Shown: positions 55,817-63,841 of the stretch, piece after piece
Layout of the letters: every line of letters begins with the position of its first letter
How positions within the stretch are numbered: position 1 is the stretch's first letter
NCBI RefSeq assembly: GCF_000967425.1
Contig: NZ_FO082820.1
Span: forward strand, 744,001-808,000
Source of the DNA: Pseudorhizobium banfieldiae
GTDB lineage: Bacteria; Pseudomonadota; Alphaproteobacteria; Rhizobiales; Rhizobiaceae
Reading direction: 5' to 3'
DNA: 64,000 nucleotides
Notes under the pieces: model-generated
The model's input: only the letters and a program-made list of their open reading frames with translations
The model's database searches: none
Told to the model about the DNA's origin: nothing
Program-made: the position numbers and the translations under genes

Positions 55817-56252
55817 TCGCCGCGAGCGTCTGGCGCAGCGGCGCCATCGAGGACCCCAGCTCTCCGTCGAGCTCGCCATGCACCCGCTCCCAGATCGGCA
55901 GCGCCTGCGACAGCAGCGCGGTACCCTCCGACGTCAGCCGCATCAGCCGGCTGCGCCGGTCGTCGGGATGGGGAAGGGTCTCCACCAGCCCGCGTCGCTC
56001 CAGTACCTTAACGGCCGCCGTCAGTGTCGTCCTGTCCATGGCCAGGACTTCGGCCACCGGCCCCATGGGTGCAGGCTGCGGCCGGTTCAGCGCCATCATC
56101 AGCGAGAACTGCCCGTTGTTGAGGCCGAGCGGCTTCAGGGCATTGTCGAAGCGGCGGGCAAGCGCTCGGGCCGCGCGCTGTACGTGCAGGCACAGGCATG
56201 TGTCGCGGACGTGGATGGTCGTGGAGAAGGGAATCGGCATGGCGTTTGACAT
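55809..56252 (-). CDS. MarR-family transcriptional regulator
   Basis: A 147-residue MarR protein with LNNGQFSLMMALNRPQPAPM, VAEVLAMDRTTLTAAVKVLERRG and the wing PHPDDRRSRLMRLT. Two cysteines in RDTCLCLHVQRAARA (about residues 19 and 21) lie in the first helix, where OhrR-like proteins carry redox cysteines. It is divergent from the DUF899 gene with a perfect palindrome between them. It probably represses itself and the downstream DUF899-DUF1579-VOC operon. Confidence 0.9.
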   Translation of the reverse strand: MSNAMPIPFSTTIHVRDTCLCLHVQRAARALARRFDNALKPLGLNNGQFSLMMALNRPQPAPMGPVAEVLAMDRTTLTAAVKVLERRGLVETLPHPDDRRSRLMRLTSEGTALLSQALPIWERVHGELDGELGSSMAPLRQTLAAIR

Positions 56253-56260
56253 GGATCATA

Positions 56261-56278
56261 TATGTTGATATCAACGTA
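56261..56278. promoter_or_regulatory. Candidate MarR operator
   Basis: An 18-bp palindrome TAyGTTGATATCAACrTA with a perfect 12-bp core GTTGATATCAAC. It is 8 bp before the MarR start and 25 bp before the DUF899 gene start, so one bound dimer could cover both promoters. Confidence 0.7.
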
Positions 56279-56303
56279 AATGTCAAGCCAGAGGAGGATG
56301 AGC

Positions 56304-57050
56304 ATGAACGCGATCACGTCGCCGGAGAATGCAATCGTGTCCCGGGAGGAGTGGCTGGAAGCTCGCCGCAGGCTCCTTCAGCTGGAGAAGGAGGAAACGC
56401 GCCTGCGCGACAAGGTGCGGGCCGAGCGCCGGGCGCTTCCCTGGGTCAGGATGGACAAGAACTATGTCTTCAACGCCCCCGACGGGGAGAAGCGGCTTGC
56501 CGACCTCTTCGATGGCCGCAGCCAGCTGATCGTCTATCATTTCATGCTGGGTCCGGACTGGGATGCCGGCTGCACGGGCTGCTCCTTCCACTCCGATCAT
56601 GTGGACGGCGCGCTTGTCCATCTCAACAACCACGACGTGACCTATGTCGCCGTCTCCCGTGCGCCGATCGAAAAGATCGAGGCCTACAGGAAGCGCATGG
56701 GCTGGAAGTTCCCCTGGGTCTCGTCCTATGGCTCCGACTTCAACTTCGACTTCCACGTCTCGTTTACGCCGGAGGAACTGGCGAGCGGCAGCGTCCGCTA
56801 CAACTTCACCGAAATCCCGCGCGAACAGGCCCATGACGAACTCCCGGGCCTATCCGCCTTCTACAAGAACGAGAAGGGCGAGATCTTCCACACCTATTCG
56901 ACCTATGCCCGCGGCGGCGAAGAGCTGATCGGCACGCTGATGATCCTAGACCGGGCGCCGTTCGGCCGAAACGAGGAAACCACGATGAACTTCGTCAAGC
57001 GTCATGACGAATACGAGCAGGCGCCTGAAGCTTCATCCTGCTGCCACTAA
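56304..57050 (+). CDS. DUF899 thioredoxin-like protein
   Basis: A 248-residue DUF899 protein with a thioredoxin-like fold. The redox pair is C90-T-G-C93 in DAGCTGCSFHSDH, followed by FPWVSSYGSDFNFDFHVS. The C-terminus ends with two cysteines and a histidine. GAGGAGG lies 8 bp before the ATG at 56304. Family members are poorly characterised; a role in thiol or electrophile stress is suggested by the MarR control and the VOC enzyme downstream. Confidence 0.86.
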   Translation: MNAITSPENAIVSREEWLEARRRLLQLEKEETRLRDKVRAERRALPWVRMDKNYVFNAPDGEKRLADLFDGRSQLIVYHFMLGPDWDAGCTGCSFHSDHVDGALVHLNNHDVTYVAVSRAPIEKIEAYRKRMGWKFPWVSSYGSDFNFDFHVSFTPEELASGSVRYNFTEIPREQAHDELPGLSAFYKNEKGEIFHTYSTYARGGEELIGTLMILDRAPFGRNEETTMNFVKRHDEYEQAPEASSCCH

Positions 57051-57089
57051 GCGGGCGCAATATCGGTACCACGGACAGGAGGAATGGCC

Positions 57090-57557
57090 ATGGAAATGGA
57101 GATGGCGAAGCCGCAGGCAGAGCACGGCTTCCTGCGGAGGCTCGTCGGCACCTGGGAGGTCAGGGACATGCCCGATGCCGGCACATGGGTCGAGGTGGTC
57201 CGGTCGCTGCATGGCATCTGGTTCGTCGCGGAAGGCAATGGCCAGATGCCGGGCGGTGGCGATGCCACCACAGTGCTGACGCTTGGCTACGATCCCGCCA
57301 AGGGCAGGTATGTCGGCAGCTGGATCGGGTCCATGATGACCCACATGTGGGTGTACGACGGCGAGGTGTCTGCCGACGGCAATACCCTCAGCCTTTACAC
57401 CACCGGACCTGACTTCGAAAATCCCGGCAGGACCGGGGAATATCGCGAGCAGATCATCATCAATGACGATGATCATCGCATCTTCAACTCCAGTGCGAAG
57501 CAAGCGGACGGAAGATGGAAGCAGTTCATGGAAGTCAATTACCGGCGCGTGTCCTAG
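57090..57557 (+). CDS. DUF1579 family protein
   Basis: A 155-residue DUF1579 protein with a predicted lipocalin-like beta barrel: FLRRLVGTWEVRD, GIWFVAEGNGQM, TLGYDPAKGRYVGSWIG, then LYTTGPDFENPG. AGGAGG lies 7 bp before the ATG at 57090. No catalytic residues can be assigned. It is the second gene of the MarR-controlled operon, 39 bp after DUF899. Confidence 0.83.
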   Translation: MEMEMAKPQAEHGFLRRLVGTWEVRDMPDAGTWVEVVRSLHGIWFVAEGNGQMPGGGDATTVLTLGYDPAKGRYVGSWIGSMMTHMWVYDGEVSADGNTLSLYTTGPDFENPGRTGEYREQIIINDDDHRIFNSSAKQADGRWKQFMEVNYRRVS

Positions 57558-57600
57558 GCGCCCAAATCGCCCGTCGCAAGCCGGGCAGGAGGAGATTGAA

Positions 57601-58413
57601 ATGCTGCAGACTGCATCGGAAACCAGAAGCGAAACCCACGGCAAGTTCATCTGGTGCGAGCTGATGACGTCGGATACGGAGGCGGCCGGCCGCTTCTATT
57701 CGTCCGTCCTCGGCTGGTCGCTCAACGCCATGCCGATGGGGGAGGGCGACGCCTACTACCTCTTTCAGATCGGCGAGGGCGACAAATGCCCCGGTATCGG
57801 TGGCATGATGAAAATTCCCACCGAGATGGCCGGTAGCATGCCGCCGAACTGGAGCGGCTACGTTGCCGTCGATGACGTCGACCGGACGGCACGGGAGTTC
57901 GCGGAGAACGGCGGCACCGTGCATCGGCAGCCGGAGGATATCCCGCAGGTGGGCCGCTTCGCCGTGGTCGCCGATCCGCATGGCGCCGTCCTCAACATCA
58001 TGACGCCGCTGCCGATGGATGACATGCCGCCGCCCCCGCCGGAGGGTGCGCCGGGCACCGTCGGCTGGCACGAACTCTATGCCGCCGACCTGGAAGAGGC
58101 CTTCGAGTTCTATAGCCGCATCTTCGGTTGGACGAAGGACAGCGACTTCGACATGGGAGAGATGGGGGCCTACCGGCTCTTCGCCGAACACGGCAAGCAG
58201 ACCGGCGGGATGATGAAGCGTCCGGAGGAGATCCCCATGCCGTGTTGGGTCTACTACTTCAACGTCGAAAGCGTCGAAGCCGCCATCGGGCGGGTCCGTG
58301 CCGGCGGCGGCCAGGTGCTGAACGGGCCGATGGAGGTTCCCGGCGGCAGCTGGATCGCCCAGTGCACCGACCCGCAGGGTGCCTTCTTCTGCCTCGCATC
58401 CATGCAGAAATGA
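57601..58413 (+). CDS. VOC (glyoxalase/bleomycin resistance) family protein, two-domain
   Basis: A 270-residue protein of two VOC modules, about residues 14-130 and 145-268. Each starts with a short-strand motif (GKFIWCELMTSDTEAAGRFY; VGWHELYAADLEEAFEFY) and ends with a VADPHGAVLNIM or TDPQGAFFCLA segment. Family members bind metals and act on small electrophiles or antibiotics. GGAGGAG precedes the ATG. It closes the operon and is followed by a strong terminator. The substrate is unknown. Confidence 0.87.
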   Translation: MLQTASETRSETHGKFIWCELMTSDTEAAGRFYSSVLGWSLNAMPMGEGDAYYLFQIGEGDKCPGIGGMMKIPTEMAGSMPPNWSGYVAVDDVDRTAREFAENGGTVHRQPEDIPQVGRFAVVADPHGAVLNIMTPLPMDDMPPPPPEGAPGTVGWHELYAADLEEAFEFYSRIFGWTKDSDFDMGEMGAYRLFAEHGKQTGGMMKRPEEIPMPCWVYYFNVESVEAAIGRVRAGGGQVLNGPMEVPGGSWIAQCTDPQGAFFCLASMQK

Positions 58414-58415
58414 CT

Positions 58416-58447
58416 AGAAAGCCGGGGCGAGTTCGCCCCGGCTTTCT
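58416..58447. terminator. Strong bidirectional terminator
   Basis: A perfect 15-bp stem: AGAAAGCCGGGGCGA pairs with its complement at 58433-58447 across a 2-base loop. It begins 2 bp after the VOC stop codon and closes the MarR-controlled operon. Confidence 0.9.
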
Positions 58448-58472
58448 CCATCGCTGTTAAAGCTGGGTTCAT

Positions 58473-58497
58473 GGAACTGCTGCTACAGGCGTCGGTT
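58473..58497 (+). promoter_or_regulatory. Candidate EcfG/RpoE2 promoter (GGAAC-N16-GGTT)
   Basis: GGAAC at 58473-58477 and GGTT at 58494-58497. It fits the rhizobial GGAAC-N18-TT form with one deviation from CGTT. It points at the receiver-like gene, 43 bp before its start. Confidence 0.45.
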
Positions 58498-58540
58498 GGA
58501 CGCTCGTGATAGGATGCAGCTCCCGGACGAAAGGCGATGG

Positions 58541-58888
58541 ATGCGCAGGATCAGGCTGATGGTGATTGGACCGCCACCATATCTTTCTCCGGCCGTCCGC
58601 CAGGCGTGGAGCCGCGCCGAGATCGATCTTGAGGGCCCCTATAATTCCAGGGATTTTGCGACCAAGCTCGTCGAGGCATCGTTCGATGGCGCTATCATCG
58701 ATGTGGAGTACGATGCACCCACTCTCCTGCAGGTGGTTGAGGTGCTGGATGCCTTTGCGGTACCGGCCATCTTCGCCGGCAGCGGCCGTGCGGCCCCAGG
58801 AGGAGGCTACTCCCTTTCCGCCAATTCGGAGGCCATGAATGCGATCGTCCGGAGCCTGCTCGGCTCCGAGGCGAGTACAATGCAGTAA
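58541..58888 (+). CDS. Receiver-like (degenerate response-regulator) protein
   Basis: A 115-residue single-domain protein resembling a CheY-like receiver: MRRIRLMVIGPPP, then FDGAIIDVEYD, VPAIFAGSG and a final helix. The aspartate D54 is in the position of the phosphoacceptor, but the acidic pair after the first strand (usually DD) is GPPP, and the lysine of the fifth strand is not evident. It may be a pseudo-receiver. A start at 58541 has GAAAGG upstream; an in-frame ATG at 58514 is possible. It sits upstream of the ECF gene. Confidence 0.68.
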   Translation: MRRIRLMVIGPPPYLSPAVRQAWSRAEIDLEGPYNSRDFATKLVEASFDGAIIDVEYDAPTLLQVVEVLDAFAVPAIFAGSGRAAPGGGYSLSANSEAMNAIVRSLLGSEASTMQ

Positions 58889-58988
58889 CATTTGTAATTG
58901 CGCCGCATTTCTCGGCTTTTATGGTTGCCTGACAGGCTTTCGGCGCCGGCCATCGGCGGCCGCCCCTCTCGCCTTGCGGAGAATGCCC

Positions 58989-59228
58989 ATGCCGGACCGG
59001 TACTTCTATCCCGGGATCCTTGCCTCCGACGACCTCAAGCTGCTTCACGAGACGGTGCGCAACGTGCTGCAGGTCGAAAATGGCGAAGGCGCCGCGCGGG
59101 ATCCCGAAGCGGTGGCCAGGATCGTGCTGCGGCTCTACAGGACTGGGCTCACCGAACACGACAAGCTCCTGCAACTCGCTGGGCTGATGGTGGACCGCCA
59201 GGCGCTGGTGGGCGGCCCCGTCTTCTGA
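58989..59228 (+). CDS. Small hypothetical protein, 79 residues
   Basis: A 79-residue soluble protein: PDRYFYPGILASDDLKLLHE, then RDPEAVARIVLRLYRTGLTEHDKLL. GGAG lies 8 bp before the ATG at 58989. It is helical with no membrane segment. I do not recognise the family, although similar small proteins occur in rhizobia. It lies between the receiver-like gene (100 bp) and the ECF gene (76 bp), all on the same strand. Confidence 0.7.
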   Translation: MPDRYFYPGILASDDLKLLHETVRNVLQVENGEGAARDPEAVARIVLRLYRTGLTEHDKLLQLAGLMVDRQALVGGPVF

Positions 59229-59254
59229 TCACCTTTTCACATCATCACTGTCGG

Positions 59255-59279
59255 GGAACCAAAGCGCTGTGCGGGGATT
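59255..59279 (+). promoter_or_regulatory. Weak candidate EcfG/RpoE2 promoter (GGAAC-N16-GATT)
   Basis: GGGAACC includes GGAAC at 59255-59259, and GATT at 59276-59279 follows after 16 bases. It lies 25 bp before the ECF start codon. It fits the GGAAC-N18-TT form and could indicate autoregulation. Confidence is limited by the loose -10 element. Confidence 0.35.
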
Positions 59280-59304
59280 GACCCTGGTAACGAGGAGTCA
59301 GTCG

Positions 59305-59829
59305 ATGCAGGAAGCAGCAGGTGAAAGCCACCCGCAGACAGAAATCGTTGAATTGATCCCCATGTTGAGGAGTTTCGCGAGGCGCTTCTACAGCAACTCC
59401 CATGATGTCGACGATCTGGTGCAGGAAACGGTGCTGCGGGCGCTCGCCAATCTGGACAAGTTCCAGCCGGGCACCAGCCTGAAATCCTGGGCCTTCACGA
59501 TCATGCGCAATACGTTTTGCACGCGCTACGGCCGCGGCAAGCGGGAATTCGTCGGTACGGAGGACTGCGCCTCGTTGCAGCGGTCGATCAATGCCCCGCA
59601 GGAATGGGCCGTGAGGATCCAGGAATTCGATCGTGCGCTCGCCGGACTTCCGGAGCACTATCGTGACGCTTTCGAGATCGTGTTGATGCGTGGAGAAAGC
59701 TATGAATCCGCATCGGCGCTCTGCAACTGCCCCGTCGGCACGATCAAGAGCCGCGTCAACCGCGCCCGCCTCGCCATCCTCAAGACCCTTGGGGAGGATG
59801 GCATCCGCGGGACGGTCGATATCCAGTAG
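59305..59829 (+). CDS. ECF sigma factor (EcfG/ECF15-like)
   Basis: A 174-residue ECF sigma factor. Region 2 has DVDDLVQETVLRALANLDKFQPGTSLKSWAF and ends TIMRNTFCTRYGRGKRE. Region 4 has FDRALAGLPEHYRDAFEIVLM and ESASALCNCPVGTIKSRVNRARLAIL. The region-2 block LDKFQPGTSLKSW and MRNTF resembles EcfG-type sigma factors of the general stress response. No anti-sigma NepR or PhyR gene is beside it, so it may be a second copy. GAGGAG precedes the ATG at 59305. Confidence 0.9.
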   Translation: MQEAAGESHPQTEIVELIPMLRSFARRFYSNSHDVDDLVQETVLRALANLDKFQPGTSLKSWAFTIMRNTFCTRYGRGKREFVGTEDCASLQRSINAPQEWAVRIQEFDRALAGLPEHYRDAFEIVLMRGESYESASALCNCPVGTIKSRVNRARLAILKTLGEDGIRGTVDIQ

Positions 59830-59870
59830 CGACGTTCTCCGCCAAACTTGATGGAATTATTCCGGCTGCT

Positions 59871-60680
59871 ATGGTCGCGCGTATGACAGCCTCTTCCTCG
59901 GCCAGCCGGCCCATCTATCTGCAGAACCTGCGGCAATTTCTCGTCAGGGTGGAGCGCGGGCAGGACAGGACCGCTCTGCGCCTCCAGGCGGCCTTCGCCG
60001 TCGTCGATATCGCGATCCTCGCCTTCTTCCTCTTCGGCCCGTACCTCCGCGCCGGGCCGACCTACCTCATCATCGACTACATCATCGCAGTCTGGATCAG
60101 CTTGGAGCTGATCGCGAGGGCGCTTGTTGCACCGACCTGGCGCATCTTCTTCCGCCGGTTCATGACCTGGATCGACATCATCATCCTCGCGACGCTGCTT
60201 TTTCCCGACGTATTGTTCAACTTCGCCTTCCTCAGAGCCATGCGTCTCTGGGCGATCGGGAGTAGCCCGCTGCTGCAGCATGGTCTCCGGCGCGCCGGAT
60301 ACGCACACCTGCTCGATGTCGTTCGGGCGCTGATCAACCTCCTGGTTTTCCTGTTCATCGTGACCGGCTTCGTCTACACGAGCTTCTTCTACAATCGGCC
60401 GGGCGAGCAGGGTTTCGTCGACGCTCTCTACTTCACGGTCGCCTCCATTACGACCACCGGCTACGGCGATATCACCCTTCCAGGAACCGCCGGAAAGCTC
60501 ACCTCGGTGGTGACCATGATCGTCGGGATCTCCCTCTTCGTGCGACTGGCTCAGGCGGTGGTGCGTCCGAACAAGGTCCATTACCCCTGTCCCCAATGCG
60601 GGCTGCAGCGACACGAGCAGGACGCCGTTCACTGCAAGGCCTGTGGGGAAATGCTGAAGATTCCCGACGACGGCGACTGA
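59871..60680 (+). CDS. Voltage-gated-type K+ channel with C-terminal zinc ribbon
   Basis: A 269-residue membrane protein. Six helices are predicted: about residues 40-58, 65-85, 98-115, a short S4-like stretch 115-130, 148-170 and 205-228. The selectivity filter is TTTGYGD (194-200), as in potassium channels. The S4 region lacks a regular arginine array, so voltage sensing is doubtful. The C-terminus carries CPQCG (C240, C243) and CKACG (C255, C258), a zinc ribbon, which is unusual in this family. No ribosome site is clear. The ATG at 59871 or 59883 is possible. Confidence 0.85.
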   Translation: MVARMTASSSASRPIYLQNLRQFLVRVERGQDRTALRLQAAFAVVDIAILAFFLFGPYLRAGPTYLIIDYIIAVWISLELIARALVAPTWRIFFRRFMTWIDIIILATLLFPDVLFNFAFLRAMRLWAIGSSPLLQHGLRRAGYAHLLDVVRALINLLVFLFIVTGFVYTSFFYNRPGEQGFVDALYFTVASITTTGYGDITLPGTAGKLTSVVTMIVGISLFVRLAQAVVRPNKVHYPCPQCGLQRHEQDAVHCKACGEMLKIPDDGD

Positions 60681-60760
60681 CAGGCGCCTTGGCCATTCAG
60701 ACTCTGTTTGCTCCCGCTTGGGCAACCGCCTAGAAGCGGTTCAATCAAAGGAGAATGGTC

Positions 60761-61063
60761 ATGGCCGATGCGGATGACGAATATGTTTATGACGAAGCGA
60801 CCGGCGAGTGGCGCCCCGCGTCCGAAATGGCCGCGGCGGCCGCGCAGGCTGCAGACGTGCGCGACGCCTCCGGCAATGTGCTGAAGGATGGAGATTCCGT
60901 CACCCTCATCAAGGACCTGAAGGTCAAGGGCGCGGGGCAGACCCTGAAGCAGGGAACCGTTATCCGCTCGATCCGTCTCACCGATAATCCGGAAGAGATC
61001 GACTGCCGCCACGACGCCATCAAGGGCCTCGTGCTGCGCACGGAATTCGTCCGCAAGCGGTGA
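60761..61063 (+). CDS. PhnA-like protein lacking the zinc ribbon
   Basis: A 100-residue PhnA/YjdM-family protein. The C-terminal PhnA domain is intact (RDASGNVLKDGDSVTLIKDLKVKGAGQTLKQGT, then RLTDNPEEIDC). The N-terminal zinc ribbon of most members is replaced by DEYVYDEATGEWRPAS, in which the cysteines are gone. AAAGGAGA lies 6 bp before the ATG at 60761. Despite the name, PhnA-domain proteins have no proven role in phosphonate use. It is 80 bp after the zinc-ribbon channel, on the same strand. Confidence 0.82.
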   Translation: MADADDEYVYDEATGEWRPASEMAAAAAQAADVRDASGNVLKDGDSVTLIKDLKVKGAGQTLKQGTVIRSIRLTDNPEEIDCRHDAIKGLVLRTEFVRKR

Positions 61064-61093
61064 TTGCCCGCCCGGCCGTGCGGCTCGGCGTGG

Positions 61094-62638
61094 CTAGCGT
61101 TTCAGGCTGCCGAGGATGCCACGCACGATTGCGCGGCCGAGCGAACTTGCGACGGAACGGGCCGCGCTCTTCATCGCCGCCTCGACGACCGTTTCGCGTT
61201 GACGGGTGGAAGTGCGTTTGCCCGCGGGTTTCCCCGCCGGCTCGTCGCCGAAACCGGGCAGGCTCCAGCGGCCGGCCGCACTTTCCGTCTCACGCTCCTC
61301 CTCTTCCCGCTGCGCAGCCTCTGCTTTTGCAGCCTTTTCCGCGCGCTCCATCAGGATCTCGTAAGCCGACTCCCGATCGATATCGCGGTCGTACTGGCCG
61401 GCGATCGGGCTCCGGTTGATGATGTCCCGCCGCTCGGCGTCGGTCAGCGGCCCGATCCGCGACGAGGGCGGCCGGATCAGCGTGCGCTCGACCATGGACG
61501 GAGCGCCCTTACCCTCCAGCGTCGAGACGAGCGCCTCGCCGGTGCCCAGTGCGGTGATCGCCTCCTGCGTGTCGAAGGCCGGATTGGTGCGGAAGGTATC
61601 GGCCGCTGTCTTCACGGCCTTCTGCTCGCGCGGCGTATAGGCGCGCAGCGCATGCTGTACCCGGTTGCCGAGCTGCGCCAGCACCGCCTCCGGCACGTCG
61701 AGCGGGTTCTGCGTCACGAAATAGACCCCGACGCCCTTGGAGCGGATCAGCCGTACCACCTGCTCGACCCGCTCGATCAGAACCTTGGGGGCTTCGTCAA
61801 AGAGCAGGTGCGCCTCGTCGAAGAAGAAGACGAGCCTCGGCTTGTCCGGATCGCCGATTTCCGGCAGTTCCTCGAAAAGTTCAGAGAGCAGCCACAGCAG
61901 GAAGGTCGCGTAGAGCCGCGGATTGTTCATCAGCTTGTCGGCGGCGAGCACGCTGATCATGCCGCGCCCGTCCTGCGTCGTGCGCATCAGGTCGCGAATG
62001 TCGAGTGCAGGCTCTCCGAAGAAGTATTCCGCGCCCTGTTGCTCGAGCACCAGGAGAGCCCGCTGCAGCGAGCCCACCGAGGCCTTGGAGACGAAGCCGT
62101 AGCGGGTGGAGATCTCCCCGGCGTGCTCACCCATGTAGTTGAGGAGCGCCTGCAGGTCCTTGAGATCGAGCAGTGCCATCCCGCCTTCGTCGGCGATCTT
62201 GAAGGCGATGTTCAGCACGCCCTCCTGCGCCTCGGTGGCGTTCATCAGGCGAGCCAGAAGGAGCGGCCCCATTTCCGCGACCGTGCTGCGCACGCGATGC
62301 CCCTTCTCCCCATAGAGGTCGAGAAAGATCACCGGCGAGGCGGCGAATTCGTAGTCGGAGAACTGGATCTGCTCGGCGCGCTTCAGGAGGAAGTCCTTCT
62401 CCTCGCCGGCTGCGGCAATGCCGGAAAGGTCTCCCTTGATGTCGGAGCAGAATACCGGGACGCCGGCATTGGAGAAACTCTCGGCGAGGATCTGCAGCGT
62501 CACCGTTTTGCCCGTTCCCGTCGCCCCGGTGATCAGGCCGTGCCGGTTGCCGAACTTCAGCTCCAGATATTCAGGGTTGTTGAAGGAGTCATCGGGATTC
62601 CGGCTGCCGCCGAGAAACAGTTTTCCCTCTTCGATCAT
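61094..62638 (-). CDS. HerA-like ATPase (DUF853 family)
   Basis: A 514-residue ATPase of the HerA/FtsK superfamily. Walker A is GATGTGKT (residues 38-45), Walker B is [11 protein letters not shown], and an arginine finger region follows (YTPREQKAV). It has an acidic coiled stretch near [15 protein letters not shown] at about 440-460. DUF853 proteins are DNA-translocase-like but their substrate is not established. It is divergent from the BrkB gene across 116 bp. A NurA-type nuclease partner is not adjacent. Confidence 0.88.
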   Translation of the reverse strand: MIEEGKLFLGGSRNPDDSFNNPEYLELKFGNRHGLITGATGTGKTVTLQILAESFSNAGVPVFCSDIKGDLSGIAAAGEEKDFLLKRAEQIQFSDYEFAASPVIFLDLYGEKGHRVRSTVAEMGPLLLARLMNATEAQEGVLNIAFKIADEGGMALLDLKDLQALLNYMGEHAGEISTRYGFVSKASVGSLQRALLVLEQQGAEYFFGEPALDIRDLMRTTQDGRGMISVLAADKLMNNPRLYATFLLWLLSELFEELPEIGDPDKPRLVFFFDEAHLLFDEAPKVLIERVEQVVRLIRSKGVGVYFVTQNPLDVPEAVLAQLGNRVQHALRAYTPREQKAVKTAADTFRTNPAFDTQEAITALGTGEALVSTLEGKGAPSMVERTLIRPPSSRIGPLTDAERRDIINRSPIAGQYDRDIDRESAYEILMERAEKAAKAEAAQREEEERETESAAGRWSLPGFGDEPAGKPAGKRTSTRQRETVVEAAMKSAARSVASSLGRAIVRGILGSLKR

Positions 62639-62754
62639 GCAACTGGCGCTCCCTCGCAGCGTTACGGCTCAAAGGGTTATAGAGGCAGCCGAAGTGCCCG
62701 GCAACGGTCGCGCCGGCTGGCTTCGGCCAGCCTTGATGTATAGGGAGCGACTAG

Positions 62755-63735
62755 ATGCAGGAGGACGTGATGGAGGCGGAGAGGCGTGAGCCGGGACGAG
62801 GCCGCGAGGCCGAAACGCCCCAACAGATACCGGCCAAGGGCATGAAGGATGTCTTCTGGCGCCTCTATGCAGCCATCAACGAGGATCGCGTCATGCTGGT
62901 GGCGGCGGGTGTGACCTACTACCTCCTGCTGGCGCTGTTCCCGGCCATGGCGGCACTGGTCTCGCTCTACGGCTTCTTTGCCAGCCCCAGCCAGATAGCC
63001 GAACGGATCCAGTTCCTGGGCGCCGTCATGCCGGCGGATGCGCTGAACATCTTCCTGGAACAGTTGCGTTCGCTCGCGTCTCAGGACAGCTCCTCCCTGA
63101 GCCTGGGCTTGATCGCGGGTCTCGGCATTGCCCTGTGGAGCACCAACAATGGGATGAAGGCGCTATTTCAGGCGATGAATGTTGCCTATGAGGAGGAGGA
63201 GAAGCGCAGCTTCCTGAAGCTCACCGGGATCTCGCTTCTGTTTACGCTCGGGACACTCATCCTGGTTGTTGTGCTGATTGTCGCGGTGGGTGTCGTGCCG
63301 GCGGTTCTTTCCTTCCTGTCCCTCGGCAGTTGGGCCGAGACGCTGATCAACACGCTCCGCTGGCCGGTCCTGCTTCTCATTATCATGGCCGGAATCACCT
63401 TGCTCTACCGCTACGGGCCAAGTCGCGAAGATGCTCGGCTTCGCTGGCTCAGCTGGGGCGTCATCTTTGCGACCGTGTCCTGGCTTCTCGCTGCCGTCGC
63501 CGTGTCCTTCTATCTGTCCAACTTTGCCGACTACAACGCCACCTACGGCACTCTGGGCGCCCTGATCGGCTTCATGGTATGGACATGGGTATCAGTGATT
63601 ATCCTGATCATCGGTGCGGAACTGAATGCCGAGCTCGAGCATCAGACGGCGCAGGATTCCACGACCGGGCCTGAACAGCCGATGGGCAAGAGAGGCGCCT
63701 ATATGGCTGACCACGTTGGCAAAGCCTCTTCCTGA
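62755..63735 (+). CDS. YihY/BrkB family membrane protein
   Basis: A 326-residue protein with about six helices (about residues 45-65, 110-125, 145-170, 190-215, 230-255 and 265-290). Family motifs are VTYYLLLALFPAMAALVSLYG, WSTNNGMKALFQAMNVAYEE and YRYGPSREDARLRW. YihY/BrkB proteins are inner-membrane proteins of uncertain role; the old ribonuclease BN assignment was withdrawn. ATG at 62755 or 62770 is possible, each with a purine-rich site. Confidence 0.9.
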   Translation: MQEDVMEAERREPGRGREAETPQQIPAKGMKDVFWRLYAAINEDRVMLVAAGVTYYLLLALFPAMAALVSLYGFFASPSQIAERIQFLGAVMPADALNIFLEQLRSLASQDSSSLSLGLIAGLGIALWSTNNGMKALFQAMNVAYEEEEKRSFLKLTGISLLFTLGTLILVVVLIVAVGVVPAVLSFLSLGSWAETLINTLRWPVLLLIIMAGITLLYRYGPSREDARLRWLSWGVIFATVSWLLAAVAVSFYLSNFADYNATYGTLGALIGFMVWTWVSVIILIIGAELNAELEHQTAQDSTTGPEQPMGKRGAYMADHVGKASS

Positions 63736-63805
63736 TCGAGATCGGCTGATCGGCGCCGGGATCTGCGCAATTGGCTCTGGACGCCGAGCGAGGTTCCGTA
63801 TTACC

Positions 63806-63821
63806 TTGACGTCAACGTCAA
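63806..63821. promoter_or_regulatory. TTGACGTCAA palindrome plus CGTCAA repeat upstream of the last gene
   Basis: TTGACGTCAA (63806-63815) is a perfect palindrome and is followed directly by CGTCAA, giving three copies of the half-site. It lies 21 bp before the start codon at 63842 and may be an operator. Confidence 0.4.
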
Positions 63822-63841
63822 ACACTCGAGGAGAAAGACTG

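Noticed and set aside
61064..62743. A 559-codon frame antisense to the HerA-like ATPase
   Set aside because: The sense strand carries Walker A and B motifs; the antisense reading is arginine-rich and featureless.
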